From positions 62,001 through 126,000 of the forward strand of contig CALYLX010000062.1 of NCBI GenBank assembly GCA_944990035.1: 64,000 nt of DNA. Reading direction: 5' to 3'. The position numbers and the translations under genes were made by a program. The stretch's first letter is position 1. Each line of letters begins with the position of its first letter. Positions 37,194 through 47,825 of the stretch are shown piece by piece. Below the pieces are notes generated by a model. It was given only the letters and a program-made list of their open reading frames with translations. It did no database searches and had not been told where the DNA came from. The stretch comes from Clitopilus passeckerianus. Its lineage: Eukaryota; Basidiomycota; Agaricomycetes; Agaricales; Entolomataceae.

Positions 37194-39271
37194 CAAGGTG
37201 GCATCCTACATATTGCGCCTATTTATTTGATGTAGGCTACTAAACAAAAGGAGGATAGTTGAGGTCGCTGTTGAGTACAGTAGATTTATTAATGCATGAG
37301 CTTTCGGCTTTGTGGTCTCGTGAATATTCTTGGGAGATGTTCACTGTTCTTCCATGGCTTAAAATTGGCTGTGAGAAATTTCGGTTGGTAGAACTTGAGT
37401 CTAGCTTTTGCAGAGACTTGATGCAAGCCCGTTGTGTACAGCAAGGTGAGGGTTTAGTTTCTTGCTCTCACCCGCCTCTAAGGTAGCCCTCGCTCATAAT
37501 CAGCAGGGTCACGTGTAGTGACAACAGTGTTACCATGGTCATGTGCGAGACAAATCGGGCAGTAACACGTCCCAATATGGGCTCGGAGCTTCAATTCACT
37601 TCCTCGAGGCTCCTCGAAATCATCCTTTCTTCGTCGGTGTTTAATGACTGGACCTTTGATTGTCATTGGCCACTGCTAGAAAATACTTTTAATTTGTATG
37701 TATGTACACTCAATACTTGAAAAGGTGCAGAATACGTGAAATTTCATTGTTTTTCCACTACTTGCACAGAGCCACAGCTGGATAGATAGGCATTTGGCAG
37801 TCATGAAAGGTTCTAAACAGTGTCAAAATAATTTTAAAAGACGGCTAACTGGTTCTTAATACAAATTTGTAGATGAACCTTTTTGGGTGGGGTTGGGAGA
37901 TGGACGAAAGTGACATTGTGGTGTGTCTCTGATATGTCTCCTTATCTTATCTAATACACTCAACACTGATAAGAGTCCCGCACACTCAATCCCAAGAATA
38001 AAGTGTAAAGGCTTTGTCAGATCAAGGATATACTATCAATACACCTTCTGACAAAGCCTTTTGCTTCAGTAATGAGTTTTAGTGGGGAGAGCCATGAAAC
38101 TCTTGGAATCTCAGATTTTGTAACACTTTTAGGACATGTGATTGCTGGGTATGGGTGAGGTCCACCTTTGGTCTTTTGCAGTGCTGTTCACATCGGAAAA
38201 AGGTTTTGGGCCTGACTCAGATCTTGCTTGATCATGTCGAGCAGGCGGGGAAGTGCAACTACTAAAGGACCTTAAGTGTAGAGCAAGAGGTATGGAAGTT
38301 TGCAATTTCTTACACAGTAATGATTTACAAAGTTAAGGAAGCATGCCCTCCTCCTCCCTTATGTAAGAGATTTTCTTGGTACAATTTAATTAGTAAGATT
38401 TTTGTAGTACATTTATTTATAGTAACTCAATGCTATGTAATTGTAACTATCTGTTGCTACTTGCATTTTTCTAATATTCTGGAAAAAACTTGATATACAC
38501 TGAGGAGAGTCCAGCACCTTTTGGGCTTTATAGGTAATATGAACATGCTTGCATTTATGTTCTAAGAGTGCTTTTTGCTGTTTAGGTGTTTGCCAGTTGG
38601 CTTTACTGCTGGTTTCCATCTAAATGTCAATTTGACTTACTTCTAATCTACATATCCATATATTATGGATCATGATAGAGCCATTTGTGAATGCACTCTG
38701 TTTAGGTAGATCAGGGCAAATGCTACTTGATACAAGCTTGAAATGTACTAAACTTGTCTTTTTTGCCATGCAAAAAGTGGACACTATTGTATTTAGAGTT
38801 TGCCTAGAACATGCTTAAAATTGGGGATTATATTAGATAAATGTGGCTGTGTGAGTGGCCATAGCATGATTTAGCCTATAAAGCAAGCAGATCACATTGC
38901 TAAGGCTTGCATTGATATTGAAAACAAGGGAGAATGGCTATAGTGATATTGTTTTGTAGCAAGCAATGCAAAAACTGTGTTATTACTAGTATGCAAAATA
39001 AAATTATGATACAAATTTACAGAACTAAGCTATAATGTCAGCCCCCTTCCCCCTATCACTAGGTCTTGGCTTTCACCAGTCCATACCTCTTGATGTAGAG
39101 ACTAGAACGAGTACTAACTAACTAAGAATGAGTAATAAAACTCTTATTGTATTAGGGTACACTGGCAGAATGTACACTATATATACAAGTATGAAGTGCA
39201 CGTAGACCATGTGTATGTAAGTGTATGGAATAATATAGAATATCATGGAATGTGCTAAATATCGTACAGAA
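37194..39271. other. Non-coding transition zone, AT-rich
   Basis: About 2.1 kb after the last host gene. The first 500 bp has ordinary composition. A minus-strand open frame at 37478-37666 contains GTCYCPICLAHDHGNTVV, which is suggestive of a zinc-binding fragment but too short to call. From about 37,730 the sequence becomes AT-rich with no open frame above 90 codons and resembles the mobile-element debris to the right. A perfect hairpin lies at 38007-38061. No gene is supported. Confidence 0.45.
38007..38061. repeat. Perfect 15-bp inverted repeat (hairpin)
   Basis: The left arm aaaggctttgtcaga (38007-38021) and right arm tctgacaaagccttt (38047-38061) are exact reverse complements with a 25-nt spacer. 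They could form a strong stem in DNA or RNA. It lies in AT-rich non-coding sequence and may be a remnant of transposon ends. Confidence 0.7.
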
Positions 39272-39273
39272 TA

Positions 39274-40893
39274 CAGTGACTCAAACAATTGTCCAAATGT
39301 TTCACACTTTTTGAGTATTTGCTTAATAACTTTTGCTATACTAGGGTTTGAATTATAGTGTTGGTACATAAAACAAAGCATTTGTTCTCTGCTACAAGAA
39401 TATATAAAAGTTACGTAATTCGGATCAAAGCCCGTTGAGATATAGTAGAAACAAGTCAGAGATACATCCAGACAATTATTTGACTATGTACATTAGATAT
39501 ATAAAATTCAGCCATTAGTGCTTGGTATTGCCTCCCTTTGCCTTAAGGACTGCTTCTATCCTTCTGGGCATACTTTCTATTAAGTTCTGACACACCTCTG
39601 GTGGTATATTCTCCCATACCTCTGCAACTCTCTCCCAAACTTCAAAAACCCCCTTAGTGTGAGTCGGATATTCATTAAGCTTCCTTTTGATATGGTCCCA
39701 GAGGTGTTCTATAGGGTTGAGGTCAGGAGACTATGCTGGCCAGTCTAGAAGATCAATATCATTGTCTTCCATCCACACCCGGACCACATTAGAGGTGTGC
39801 TTGGGGTCGTTGTCCTGCTGGAAAATTCTTTCGTCCTCGGGAATGTCCAAATTCTCCATGCTGACCAGCAGCTGCTGGTCCAAAATGTCCCGATATTGGA
39901 AGCGGTCTATAATGCCCTCAATCTCTGCAAGTTGCCCCACTCCATTCCACCCCATACACCCCCATACCATGATGCTTCCTCCTCCGTGTTTAACCATTTT
40001 TTTTATCTCCCTAGGAATAAGGCCCTGGCCCTTCTGTTTCCATGTCCATTTCCTTCCATCTGACCCAATTTTATTGATCTTGGTCTCATCTGACCATACC
40101 ACCCTCTTCCAGTCCTCTACAGTGCGTTCCTTGTGCTTGTGGCACCATGCTACGTGCACCTTCTTTTGAGCAGAAGTAAGCAAGGGCTTTGGCTTCAACA
40201 CAACAGCATAGAAATCATTTTTCTTGAGTACATTTCTGACTGTTTGCAGGGAGACAGTGTTGGAAATGATGGTGTTAATGTGTTTGGTGACCTGCACAGC
40301 ATTAGTGCATCTGCCATGGTTGAATTGTGCCAGAACAGCTTGTTTATCAGTAGGGGTGAGCTTAGAAGGGCGGCCAGAAGAAGGTTTAGAGCGGTTGGGA
40401 CAGATTTCTTGAAGCACTGTAGCCACAGTAGACTTGCCTACATTGAGTTTGGAGGCAATAGACCGGACAGAGTAATTGTTAGAAGCCAGAGAAATAATGT
40501 TTTCCTTCTGAGCAGATGGAATAGGCGGCATGGTAAATTGTAGGGATCTGATAGCATTTCAGCTGCTTATATGTATTGCAAACACAGCCATATGGCTGTA
40601 GTGCATAGCCTCTAAGGCTGTGCTGCACTGTCAAGGGCTATGCACACTGCAATTGGGCTGTGTCTGTGTTTCTGGAAGCACAGTCAAATAATTGTCCAGA
40701 TGTATCTCTGACTTGTTTCTACTATATCTCAACGGGCTTTGATCCGAATTACGTAACTTTTATATATTCTTGTAGCAGAGAACAAATGCTTTGTTTTATG
40801 TACCAACACTATAATTCAAACTCTAGTATAGCAAAAGTTATTAAGCAAATACTCAAAAAGTGCGAAACATCCAGACAATTGTTTGAGTCACTG
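39274..40893 (-). mobile_element. Tc1-type DNA transposon A with 214-bp terminal inverted repeats
   Basis: The element is 1,620 bp, flanked by TA on both sides (39272-39273 and 40894-40895), the Tc1/mariner target duplication. Terminal inverted repeats run 39274-39487 and 40680-40893 and agree closely over about 214 bp. They start CAGTGACTCAAACAATTG and contain an inner section (tacatccagacaattatttgact) that resembles the outer tip again. The element carries one transposase gene on the minus strand. A solo copy of one arm occurs at 57887-58075, so more copies exist or existed. Confidence 0.88.
39515..40531 (-). pseudogene. Tc1 transposase A, one nonsense codon
   Basis: This is a DD34E transposase. 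The start at 40529-40531 gives MPPIPSAQKENIISLASNNY, a paired-type helix-turn-helix (SVRSIASKLNVGKSTVATVL). The catalytic blocks are VVWSDETKINKIGSDG (first D), IFQQDNDPKHTSNVV (second D) and SPDLNPIEHLWDHIK (E). A TAG at 39731-39733 falls between the second D and the E, at the position of Gln in the usual DWPAQSPD. The frame is otherwise open to TAA at 39515-39517, ending AKGGNTKH. The truncated product would lack the catalytic glutamate. It is a single CAG to TAG change away from intact, which suggests recent inactivation. Confidence 0.88.
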
Positions 40894-40939
40894 TAGTACC
40901 AATATTGGAGAATTATGAAGCAAGAGATTCTTGAAGTGC

Positions 40940-42170
40940 CACTCTGGTATTGCTATGAAGTATATACATAGCTTGGAGGAGTGTCGAGCTTGTTCCCTCA
41001 ATGCAACCACGGTTGGTGAATGGTTTGATTTTTTGGAAGAGATTGTTACCAAGTACAAGATCACCCTTGAAAATACATGGAACATAGACAAGAAGGGGAT
41101 CTAGCTAGGGATAGGGCATAGGGTTGCCATTATGGTGGATCAGAATCAGAAGAATATCATCCAGATTGAGAGTGGGAGTCAAGAGCTTGTAATGGTGATT
41201 GAGGCAGTATTGCAGACAGCACCACCGTGCATCTATCGGTGATCTTTCAGGCCAAGCGATGTGATCTGGATTGGCAGAAAAATAACCCATGCAATGCTAG
41301 GTCAGATAACTTTTCTGATGTATAATTATAGTGTTTGACAATTGATATTTGTATCACAATCTCAGTGTTTCAATATCGGAGAATGGCTAGACAAATCAAG
41401 AACTCGGAAAGCTGTGGCTCGAGAAAGATTTCCATTCTTTTACTCAGGCCCAAAATACAATGGATGGCTGGTGACTTCTTATTTTGGACGGACACAACTC
41501 ACATTGTTCCTTTGAATTCATCGAGTTTGCTGCTCAACATTGAATCATTCTCCTGTGCTTGCCGGCTCATACTACACATTGCTTGCAACTATGTGATGTT
41601 GGTGTCTCTCACCGCTATTGAAGGCATGGAAAATGGAGGTAGTCAGTGCTGCTTGTGCACTTGATGTTTTCACCAAGAAGAATCTCCTTGTTCATTATGC
41701 TAAGACTTGTGATTGTGCTTTTAAACCAAGCACGATCCAGAGTGCATTTTAGAAGTGTGGCATTTGGCCACTCGATCACAATGCTACATATTCTACATGA
41801 AGCATTTATGCCCTCTCACACGACATTAAAAAAATCCCAACCCATTGTCCTTATCGAGCTCTCTTCTCTTTTGGTGCCAGTCCCTGCACCTGCACCGGCT
41901 GCCAGGACTGGGGCTTTTGATCTATTAAGCAATCCTTCTAATCATCTTTCAGAATCCCTCACACTGTCACACCATTCATCAACTTCAACTAACATTTCGA
42001 TGTCAACCAGCAGTACGGCAACAACCATTACCGCTTATACCAACATGCTTGAAGCCCTATCCTTGCCTGCCCCCAACATCTTTATGCTAGTAGGGCTCCC
42101 ACCTAACCTCTTCCGCTATGCTTCACCTGAGGCTCATCAAAAGCAAATCAGCGACATATGACAACTTTTT
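40940..42170 (+). pseudogene. Decayed pogo/DDE_1-type transposase
   Basis: These are fragments of a DDE superfamily 1 transposase (pogo/Tigger/CENP-B-like) in several frames. ENTWNIDKKGI followed by a TAG and then LGIGHRVAIMVDQNQKNI lies at about 41,070-41,155 (first catalytic D region). YNGWLVTSYFGRTQLTL and LILDGHNSHCSFEFIEF lie at 41,455-41,540, where DGHNSH carries the second D. Further on come LVHYAKTCDCAFKPSTIQSAF and KCGIWPLDHNATYS at about 41,690-41,790. At least four frame changes or stops separate them, so it is dead. Transposon A may have inserted next to or within its 5' part, because the coding similarity starts within about 50 bp of the TA at 40894. Confidence 0.7.
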
Positions 42171-42870
42171 CAGGCTGCCACTGAGCAAATCTCACACAAC
42201 TATGCTCACAAACTTCTTCTTCAGCTCGGGCTAAGGCCAAGAAAGTCAGCAACCTCAAGAAAGCGGAAGCTGCAGCTCATTGTGCCACTGGGAACAAGAC
42301 CCGCTGAAGTGCTAAGGCTTCCCTCTGTCTTCAACCCCCATTAAAGCTATCTCTTGACAATGACGACTCACCTCTAAAATCTATTGCTACCATAATGGAG
42401 TTTCCACTTTCTCCTGAACCTCCTCATTGACTGCCACCCTGCCCTCATTCATGTTTCAGACAAGCAGTACAGTCTTCTACACCCCCCAACTCTACATCAG
42501 CAATTTCCAGCGACCTCAATGCTTCTGTGACTGAGAACGCACCTCAGACAATCGCTATGCCAGTGGCACAGGAGGATAGTACAACAGTGCTTCCTAGACG
42601 TTGAAATCCATGCTGTAAAATTCAAAATTGGTATATTTTTTTATTCATGATCTATTACTTGTACCCTATGTATTGATTTTGTGTAGTACTTGCCAGATAT
42701 ACTTCTAATTTTCATCATTTCTTGCTTTTGAATGAGAACTGCAAGCAGGTCTAGAGGCCCATCAGACATGTTCTCATGGGTGGCCAGCTTCACGGTCAAA
42801 GGTCAGATTAGCAGTCCCTCTTGAAAAATATTCATGAGCGATGCTACATTGCTCCTAAAATCATGAAATA
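42171..42870. other. Decayed sequence between pogo remnant and Tc1 element B
   Basis: About 700 bp. The first 430 bp still reads like the Lys/Ala and Ser/Pro-rich C-terminal tail of the pogo-type protein in places (ARAKAKKVSNLKKAEAAAHC near 42,225-42,285), with stops between. From about 42,600 it is AT-rich non-coding sequence. No separate gene is seen. Confidence 0.4.
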
Positions 42871-44460
42871 CAGTGGCGGACATTAAAAATGCACCGCCAC
42901 TATCTAATCTCTTCCACCTCCTCCTCCTCGCTGCCGTTTCACCATCTCGTGGTGAAACTCATGTTTTAGATACTCTTTTGTGTGTAGAATACGATAATAA
43001 GATCCATTTTTAATGAAATAAAGCATAGTTAAATACAGGAGTGATATAATGCGAAAGGTGGGGTGCAGGACTTATGTCATATGCCTATACAGTTGAAAAG
43101 AAATGCATGCTGTGAATCGAAAACATATCGCAAGGGCTCCAAATGCCTAATACTTAGTATGCCCACCTCGTGCCTTCATTAGAGCCGCCACACGACAAGG
43201 CATGCTCTCAAAAAGGTCATCCAACCGCTTCTTCGGGAAGTTCTCCCACTCCTCCTGAATAGCCGCCCACATCTCCTCCTTATTGCGTGGTAACGGGTTC
43301 CTAGCACGGGTCATCTTATCCAACTGATCCCATACGTGCTCGATGATATTCATATCTGGGCTAGACGGCGGCCAGAAGAGTTTCTTGACGTGTTTGGTCT
43401 TGAACCAGTCAGCTGCCACCTTGCTGGTATGCTTTGGATCGTTGTTCTGCTGAAATATGATGCCAGTTTTGCGCATTTTCCGGTCCTTCAGGGTACCTAG
43501 TAACTCCTTCTGGAGGATATCGACGTAATACTCCCCATTCATCTTCCCCTCGATCCGATAAATCCTCTCCATTCCATTTCTGGTAACGCAGCCCCAGATC
43601 ATGAGGGATCCACCGCCGTGTTTGATGTTCTTCTTGACATATCGATCATCATAGGCCTGTCCAGGCCTGATCCAACAATACTGGCGCTCGTCCAACTTGA
43701 AGAGGAGGAATTTGGACTCGTCGGAGAAAATGACCTTTTTCCAATCCTCCACAGTCCAGTGGAGGTAGAGCCGGGCCCAGGCGAGTCTCTTTTGAATATG
43801 CTCCTTTTTCAGGTAGGGCTTCGACTTCCGAATGCGGCATAGGAGCCCGTAATCCTTGAGGTGGCGGCAGATCGTCTGTTCAGAGACCTCGGGGAAGGCC
43901 TTTTTTTGGACTTCCGTGGCATTGGCCGCCTCGCACTTCGCAAGCATACGGGCCGCGATCCGGTCATCTCGGATGTCCATTTTGCGTGGTCGACCAGTGC
44001 GTAGGTTGGTGAAGTACGGAGTCCCGGATTTCTCGAAGCGGTTGATCATCCAGGCAACGGTAGTGCGGTGGATTCCAAAATCCTTGCTTCTCTCGTTATG
44101 GGAGTGGCCCTGCTCCCTGAGAAGGGCAATGCGAGCAATTTTGGAGGGGGATGTTTGGACCATATGTACAGCAGTAGATAGGAGTCGATAGCGCAGTAGA
44201 TACGAGGTTTTCTGGTTCTAAAAAGCGGGCAGAATTGCGATTTTTATTCATTGTCATAAGTCCTGCACATGTACCTCTGACATATTTCTCTCCTGACTGC
44301 GGAATGTGCATATAAAAATCCATGAAACAGTTTTATATTTATTAAGTATCATATGCACGATGTACATTCAAAATTTCAAGTATGACAGTGGTCTACAAAA
44401 TGTTCTGTCGAAAATTCTGTCGATAAGATAGTGGCAGTGCATTTTTAATGTCCGCCACTG
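42871..44460 (-). mobile_element. Tc1-type DNA transposon B
   Basis: The element is 1,590 bp, flanked by TA (42869-42870 and 44461-44462). The terminal inverted repeats are short, about 34 bp: 42871-42904 starts cagtggcggacattaaaaat, and 44427-44460 is its reverse complement with one or two mismatches. It is unrelated in its ends to transposons A and C. It holds one full-length transposase frame on the minus strand. Confidence 0.88.
43147..44163 (-). CDS. Tc1 transposase B, full-length frame with catalytic Asp to Asn
   Basis: An intact 338-aa frame starts MVQTSPSKIARIALLREQGH. Two helix-turn-helix units (RSKDFGIHRTTVAWMINRFE and TEVQKKAFPEVSEQTICRHL) are joined by the GRPRK AT-hook-like motif. 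The catalytic core has VIFSDESKFLLFKLDE (first D), then IIFQQNNDPKHTSKVA, where the usual QDNDPKH has Asn for the catalytic Asp (codon 43444-43446), and SPDMNIIEHVWDQLDK (E, 35 residues on). It ends MKARGGHTKY. Full length suggests recent arrival, yet the missing Asp predicts no cleavage activity. DNA binding could remain. Confidence 0.88.
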   Translation of the reverse strand: MVQTSPSKIARIALLREQGHSHNERSKDFGIHRTTVAWMINRFEKSGTPYFTNLRTGRPRKMDIRDDRIAARMLAKCEAANATEVQKKAFPEVSEQTICRHLKDYGLLCRIRKSKPYLKKEHIQKRLAWARLYLHWTVEDWKKVIFSDESKFLLFKLDERQYCWIRPGQAYDDRYVKKNIKHGGGSLMIWGCVTRNGMERIYRIEGKMNGEYYVDILQKELLGTLKDRKMRKTGIIFQQNNDPKHTSKVAADWFKTKHVKKLFWPPSSPDMNIIEHVWDQLDKMTRARNPLPRNKEEMWAAIQEEWENFPKKRLDDLFESMPCRVAALMKARGGHTKY

Positions 44461-44587
44461 TATACTGCAGTATATAGGTAGGAAGGTATAGAATGTATGT
44501 TTATAGTCTGAAGGGCAGTTGGTCAGTGAAATTTAGCATGACATGACTCATGCCATTCACTGGCCAGGATCAGGGCCATTAACAGTA

Positions 44588-45171
44588 CAGTGGGCAATAT
44601 AACCCTTCCAATGTTTGCTACTTTTTCAAAGATGTATTAATAGCTGATGGAATAAATTATGTAAAATCTTGAAAATAATATATATCATAGTTCAATGTCT
44701 TGGCTTGATGCTGACATAACTCTGAGGCTGTACTTTCACTTTTAGCAGGTATTTCACACAGTACAAGGTAGTGACCCATTGGAAGGGTTTTGTTGCTAGG
44801 TGTTCTGAATCCAGTAATCATGTGATAGGTTACATGATACCTGAGTTTGTTGATTGTAGTCAACAAAGTCATGTGACTAGAGTGTCAGTACATTATATAT
44901 ACAGCTGACCCAAGTGCTACTTTGCCCCCAACCCATCATGCACACTCTTAATAAGGCTCAAACTACTCGTGTCATTGAACTGCTTCATACTGGCCTCTCT
45001 GCCACTCATATACATAAAGAGACTGGAATTGGCCTTGCTTCTATCAGCAGAATATGTGACAAGCACTGTTCTCACCTTCCTAAGTCATCTGGTGGCCATC
45101 CTCCCAAGCTTACTCCTGCCAACATTGAATATACCAAACTCAACATGCATATGGGCAAGATTTCTACTGTA
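44588..45171 (+). mobile_element. 5' remnant of a Tc1-type element of family C
   Basis: The left end (cagtgggcaatataaccctt, preceded by TA at 44586-44587) and the following 340 bp match the left end of the element at 53431-54981. The transposase starts at 44938 (MHTLNKAQTTRVIELLHTGL) and is open through HLPKSSGGHPPKLTPANIEY to GKISTVV. At about 45,171 homology stops and LINE sequence begins. In this copy the DNA-binding region is undamaged where the longer copy has a stop (CSHLPKSS here against a stop followed by YLPKSS there). Confidence 0.8.
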
Positions 45172-45690
45172 GTTGGATGTTGGTGCAAGAGCGTCTCCAT
45201 TGCCTCAGAAGTGATAGTGATGCCGCTGGAACTGTAGAATGCCACACCAGTGATGCATGCATAAGAATGCAATGCAGGCACTCCTATATTTGCCAGACGC
45301 TTCGGCTTGCTCTCTTTGAACAAATTGGTGCGTGCTGGGCACCCAGACAAGATTGTCTGGGCGCGGAGGTGCTGTGGAGCCTGTTACAGGCATTTGTCAA
45401 TGGTGCCCTCCCGCAGTGGGAAGTGCACAGGAAAGACGTGTGGGGGCTTTATCAGGCAGGCCACGTCGTCGTGCCTTTCTGACTTTGAAAAACAGCGGTG
45501 AGGGCTGTTGTGATGGGAACACAAAAGCGGCAGCGTTGTTCTCAAGAAAGCACAAGAAGAATGATAGCTCCCGGTGCAAGAACTGGTTAGACTGTCGTTG
45601 GAAGTGCATACACTGGTGGAGGATATGCCCTCTTGTTTCCAGTATGTGCTAGTCACAAGCACACACTGTCTTTCCATCTAGGTTGAAGCA
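45172..45690 (-). mobile_element. Rearranged LINE-A fragments
   Basis: This is antisense LINE-A sequence in two blocks. At 45,172-45,296 it matches the ORF1 region found at about 50,690-50,795 (gtctccattgc, gatgcagg). From about 45,297 it matches the end of ORF2 and start of the 3' region seen at 62,357-62,600: a minus-strand frame contains HNSPHRCFSKSERHDDVACL and LREGTIDKCL, against HRNSPHRRFPKPGRHGDVVR and LSEATADECL in the other copy. The order shows deletion or rearrangement after insertion. It truncates the Tc1 family C remnant on its left. Confidence 0.65.
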
Positions 45691-45836
45691 TGCGCGGAAC
45701 TCGCCAATGAGTGCATGACCCAGGACTGCATGTGTGAGGTGAGTGCTTCTTGATCTTTTACCACCACCATCAAAGTGGTGATCTCGCACTATTCTCTCAA
45801 TATCTCGCTTAATTCTTGTCGGATCGACACCTAACT

Positions 45837-47822
45837 ATGTCTGGAAGTTCCTCTAGAACTTGCCATTACGCCTCCAACCCCTAATTTAGACCAATTGTAT
45901 TGGATCCCACTCGGGACGTCGAGATGTTCTCTGAGGAGGACAAACTCAATATTTCTGAAGGAGTGTCCTGGCAACAGGTCCCTGCTCATTCTACTACTGC
46001 TTCCTGAGCATTAGAGCACCTCTGGGCATTGCTAAAGGTGAAGCACCGATTGCTTCTCACGCCGCTGCTAAGGCCAAGCGCAAGAAGAACAGTGACTCCT
46101 CCCCTCCCACTGAGCATGCTGCCTCTCCAGAAAAGAGACAGTGGGCTGGTACTAGCGGTCTTCTTTGTGCGGCAGTTAACGCCAATCCCAACATTCAGGC
46201 GGAGTTCGGCAATTTGGGGGGCACGCTCCTCAAATTTGGCCCTCAACCCTCCTCAACCCCCAACTCTACCCTGAGTGGCGCTCTTGCTCTGCCTACTCCC
46301 ACTCCCGCATCTTTCCATCCTAACCTGGGTCGGAAGACTGCTCCCCCTCCTGTTCCTCCCCAGAACCCGGCTCGTCCCTATGGGTGCCCTGTCAACGTGG
46401 CAGATGCTGCTCCATCTGGTGGTCGTGTGAAAGTCCTGCCCAAGGGCACCTTTGCACATGTTGTCGCAACTGCAATGGCAGCTGATGCCGCCATCACACC
46501 TGCTCCCTCCACTCCCACCATTAAGCGCTCTGGTGCTAAAGTGGGTAGTGACATCACTGCTCTAGCCGCTCTGACTAAGGCATATCCCAATCTGAATGCC
46601 AAGCAATTTGCTCACATCTACTTGAAGGCCTCTGGCCAGCCTTCTCCTGTACCCAAGCCTACCCAGGTAAAGGTGCAGTCTACTACATGTGGTCCTTCTC
46701 GCAAGAGGATAATTGCCATTCCTACTGCGACCGTCAATGCTTTGGTCTCTCTTAAGACCATAGTGGCAATAGTCAATCGTGGCCTCACCAAGAGGTCAAA
46801 ACTCCACATTGAAACTGCCTCCCTTGGTATGGGAGGCTACTTCATGCACACCACTCAGATCCCCAACACTGCCGACCTTGAGATTGTTTCCGAGTGGCTG
46901 GTCAAGCTTGGCCTTCTCAGCTGGCAACCCCGCTTTCACCTGTGAGGTACCACAGTCGCGGTCCTACCTCAAGATCGTCAACGCCCCCTACCTCTCTGTC
47001 AATGCCGACGGGGAGGAGGTTACCCTATCCTGCCCTGCTGTTGAGTCTATACTCACGGCAGGTGATACCCTTCACAGTGCACAGTTAGCTGCCCCTCCGC
47101 AAGTTGTTCGCAACTCAAAGACAGCTGACTCATGCACTGTCTTCTTTGAGGTCTGGGACACCCACCGGGGTGCTTGCCTCCGTGACCTAGATGGGACATG
47201 TGTCCTTGTCTACGGTCGTTCTTGCCTACTTTGCAGTGCAGAGAAAAGGCCTGGAGTCCCTCAGTGTTGGCGCTGCTGGCACTTTGGCCATACTGCGGAC
47301 AAATGCCCTGTCAAGGGCGATGTTTGCTCTCATTGCAGGAGGCCTCACAATGTGGCCCTTCATTGTCGTCTAGCATCTTGCTGCAAAGGCAATGCCAATG
47401 CTACCCCACCCAGTGGCTCCTACCCCAAATGGGACTCCCTGCCCTCACTCTGCCAAGTGCGTCAACTTTGGCAAGCATCACTCTTTCGATAACTGGAAAT
47501 GTGTGTTCTGGAAGAATCACTTCAATATCTACTGGATCCTCAGTCAATACCACCGTCATTGGGTCTAATCAGACCCGGCCACGACGCCAACACCCAACTG
47601 GGCGTCTAGCACTTGTCTTTACACGCCGCCATACTCTATGCAGGTGCTGATCCACTACGCTCCTCTTACCCCTACTGGGCCCCATTGAACACTAGTCGCT
47701 GCTTGCGGCCACATGTTCATTTCAGATTTGCACTCTCAATTTGCTACCTACTTAGTGTACAGACCTTATTGTCAATGTCTTTACTTTTGTATTAGATACA
47801 GTACACCTGCTGGACTGCTTTC
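45837..47822 (+). pseudogene. LINE-B ORF1 (gag-like, zinc knuckles), broken
   Basis: This is the nucleic-acid-binding ORF1 of a second non-LTR retrotransposon. The ATG at 45837 (MSGSSSRTCHYASNP) is soon followed by stops. A long frame from about 46,070 to 46,920 runs in the Pro/Ala-rich region and then KAYPNLNAKQFAHIYLKASG. A frame change near 46,920 leads to FTCEVPQSRSYLKIVNAPYL. Two zinc knuckles follow, CWRCWHFGHTADKC (CX2CX4HX4C) and CSHCRRPHNVALHC, and a third, CVNFGKHHSFDNWKC, in another frame. Homology to the other LINE-B fragment (60712-61160) continues to about 47,822, where antisense LINE-A begins. No LINE-B ORF2 is present in the window. Confidence 0.7.
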
Positions 47823-47825
47823 AAG

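Noticed and set aside
37478..37666. Minus-strand fragment with CYCPICLAHDHG
   Set aside because: It hints at a zinc-binding protein end but has no upstream exons or homologue that I recognise, so it is mentioned only in the gap description.
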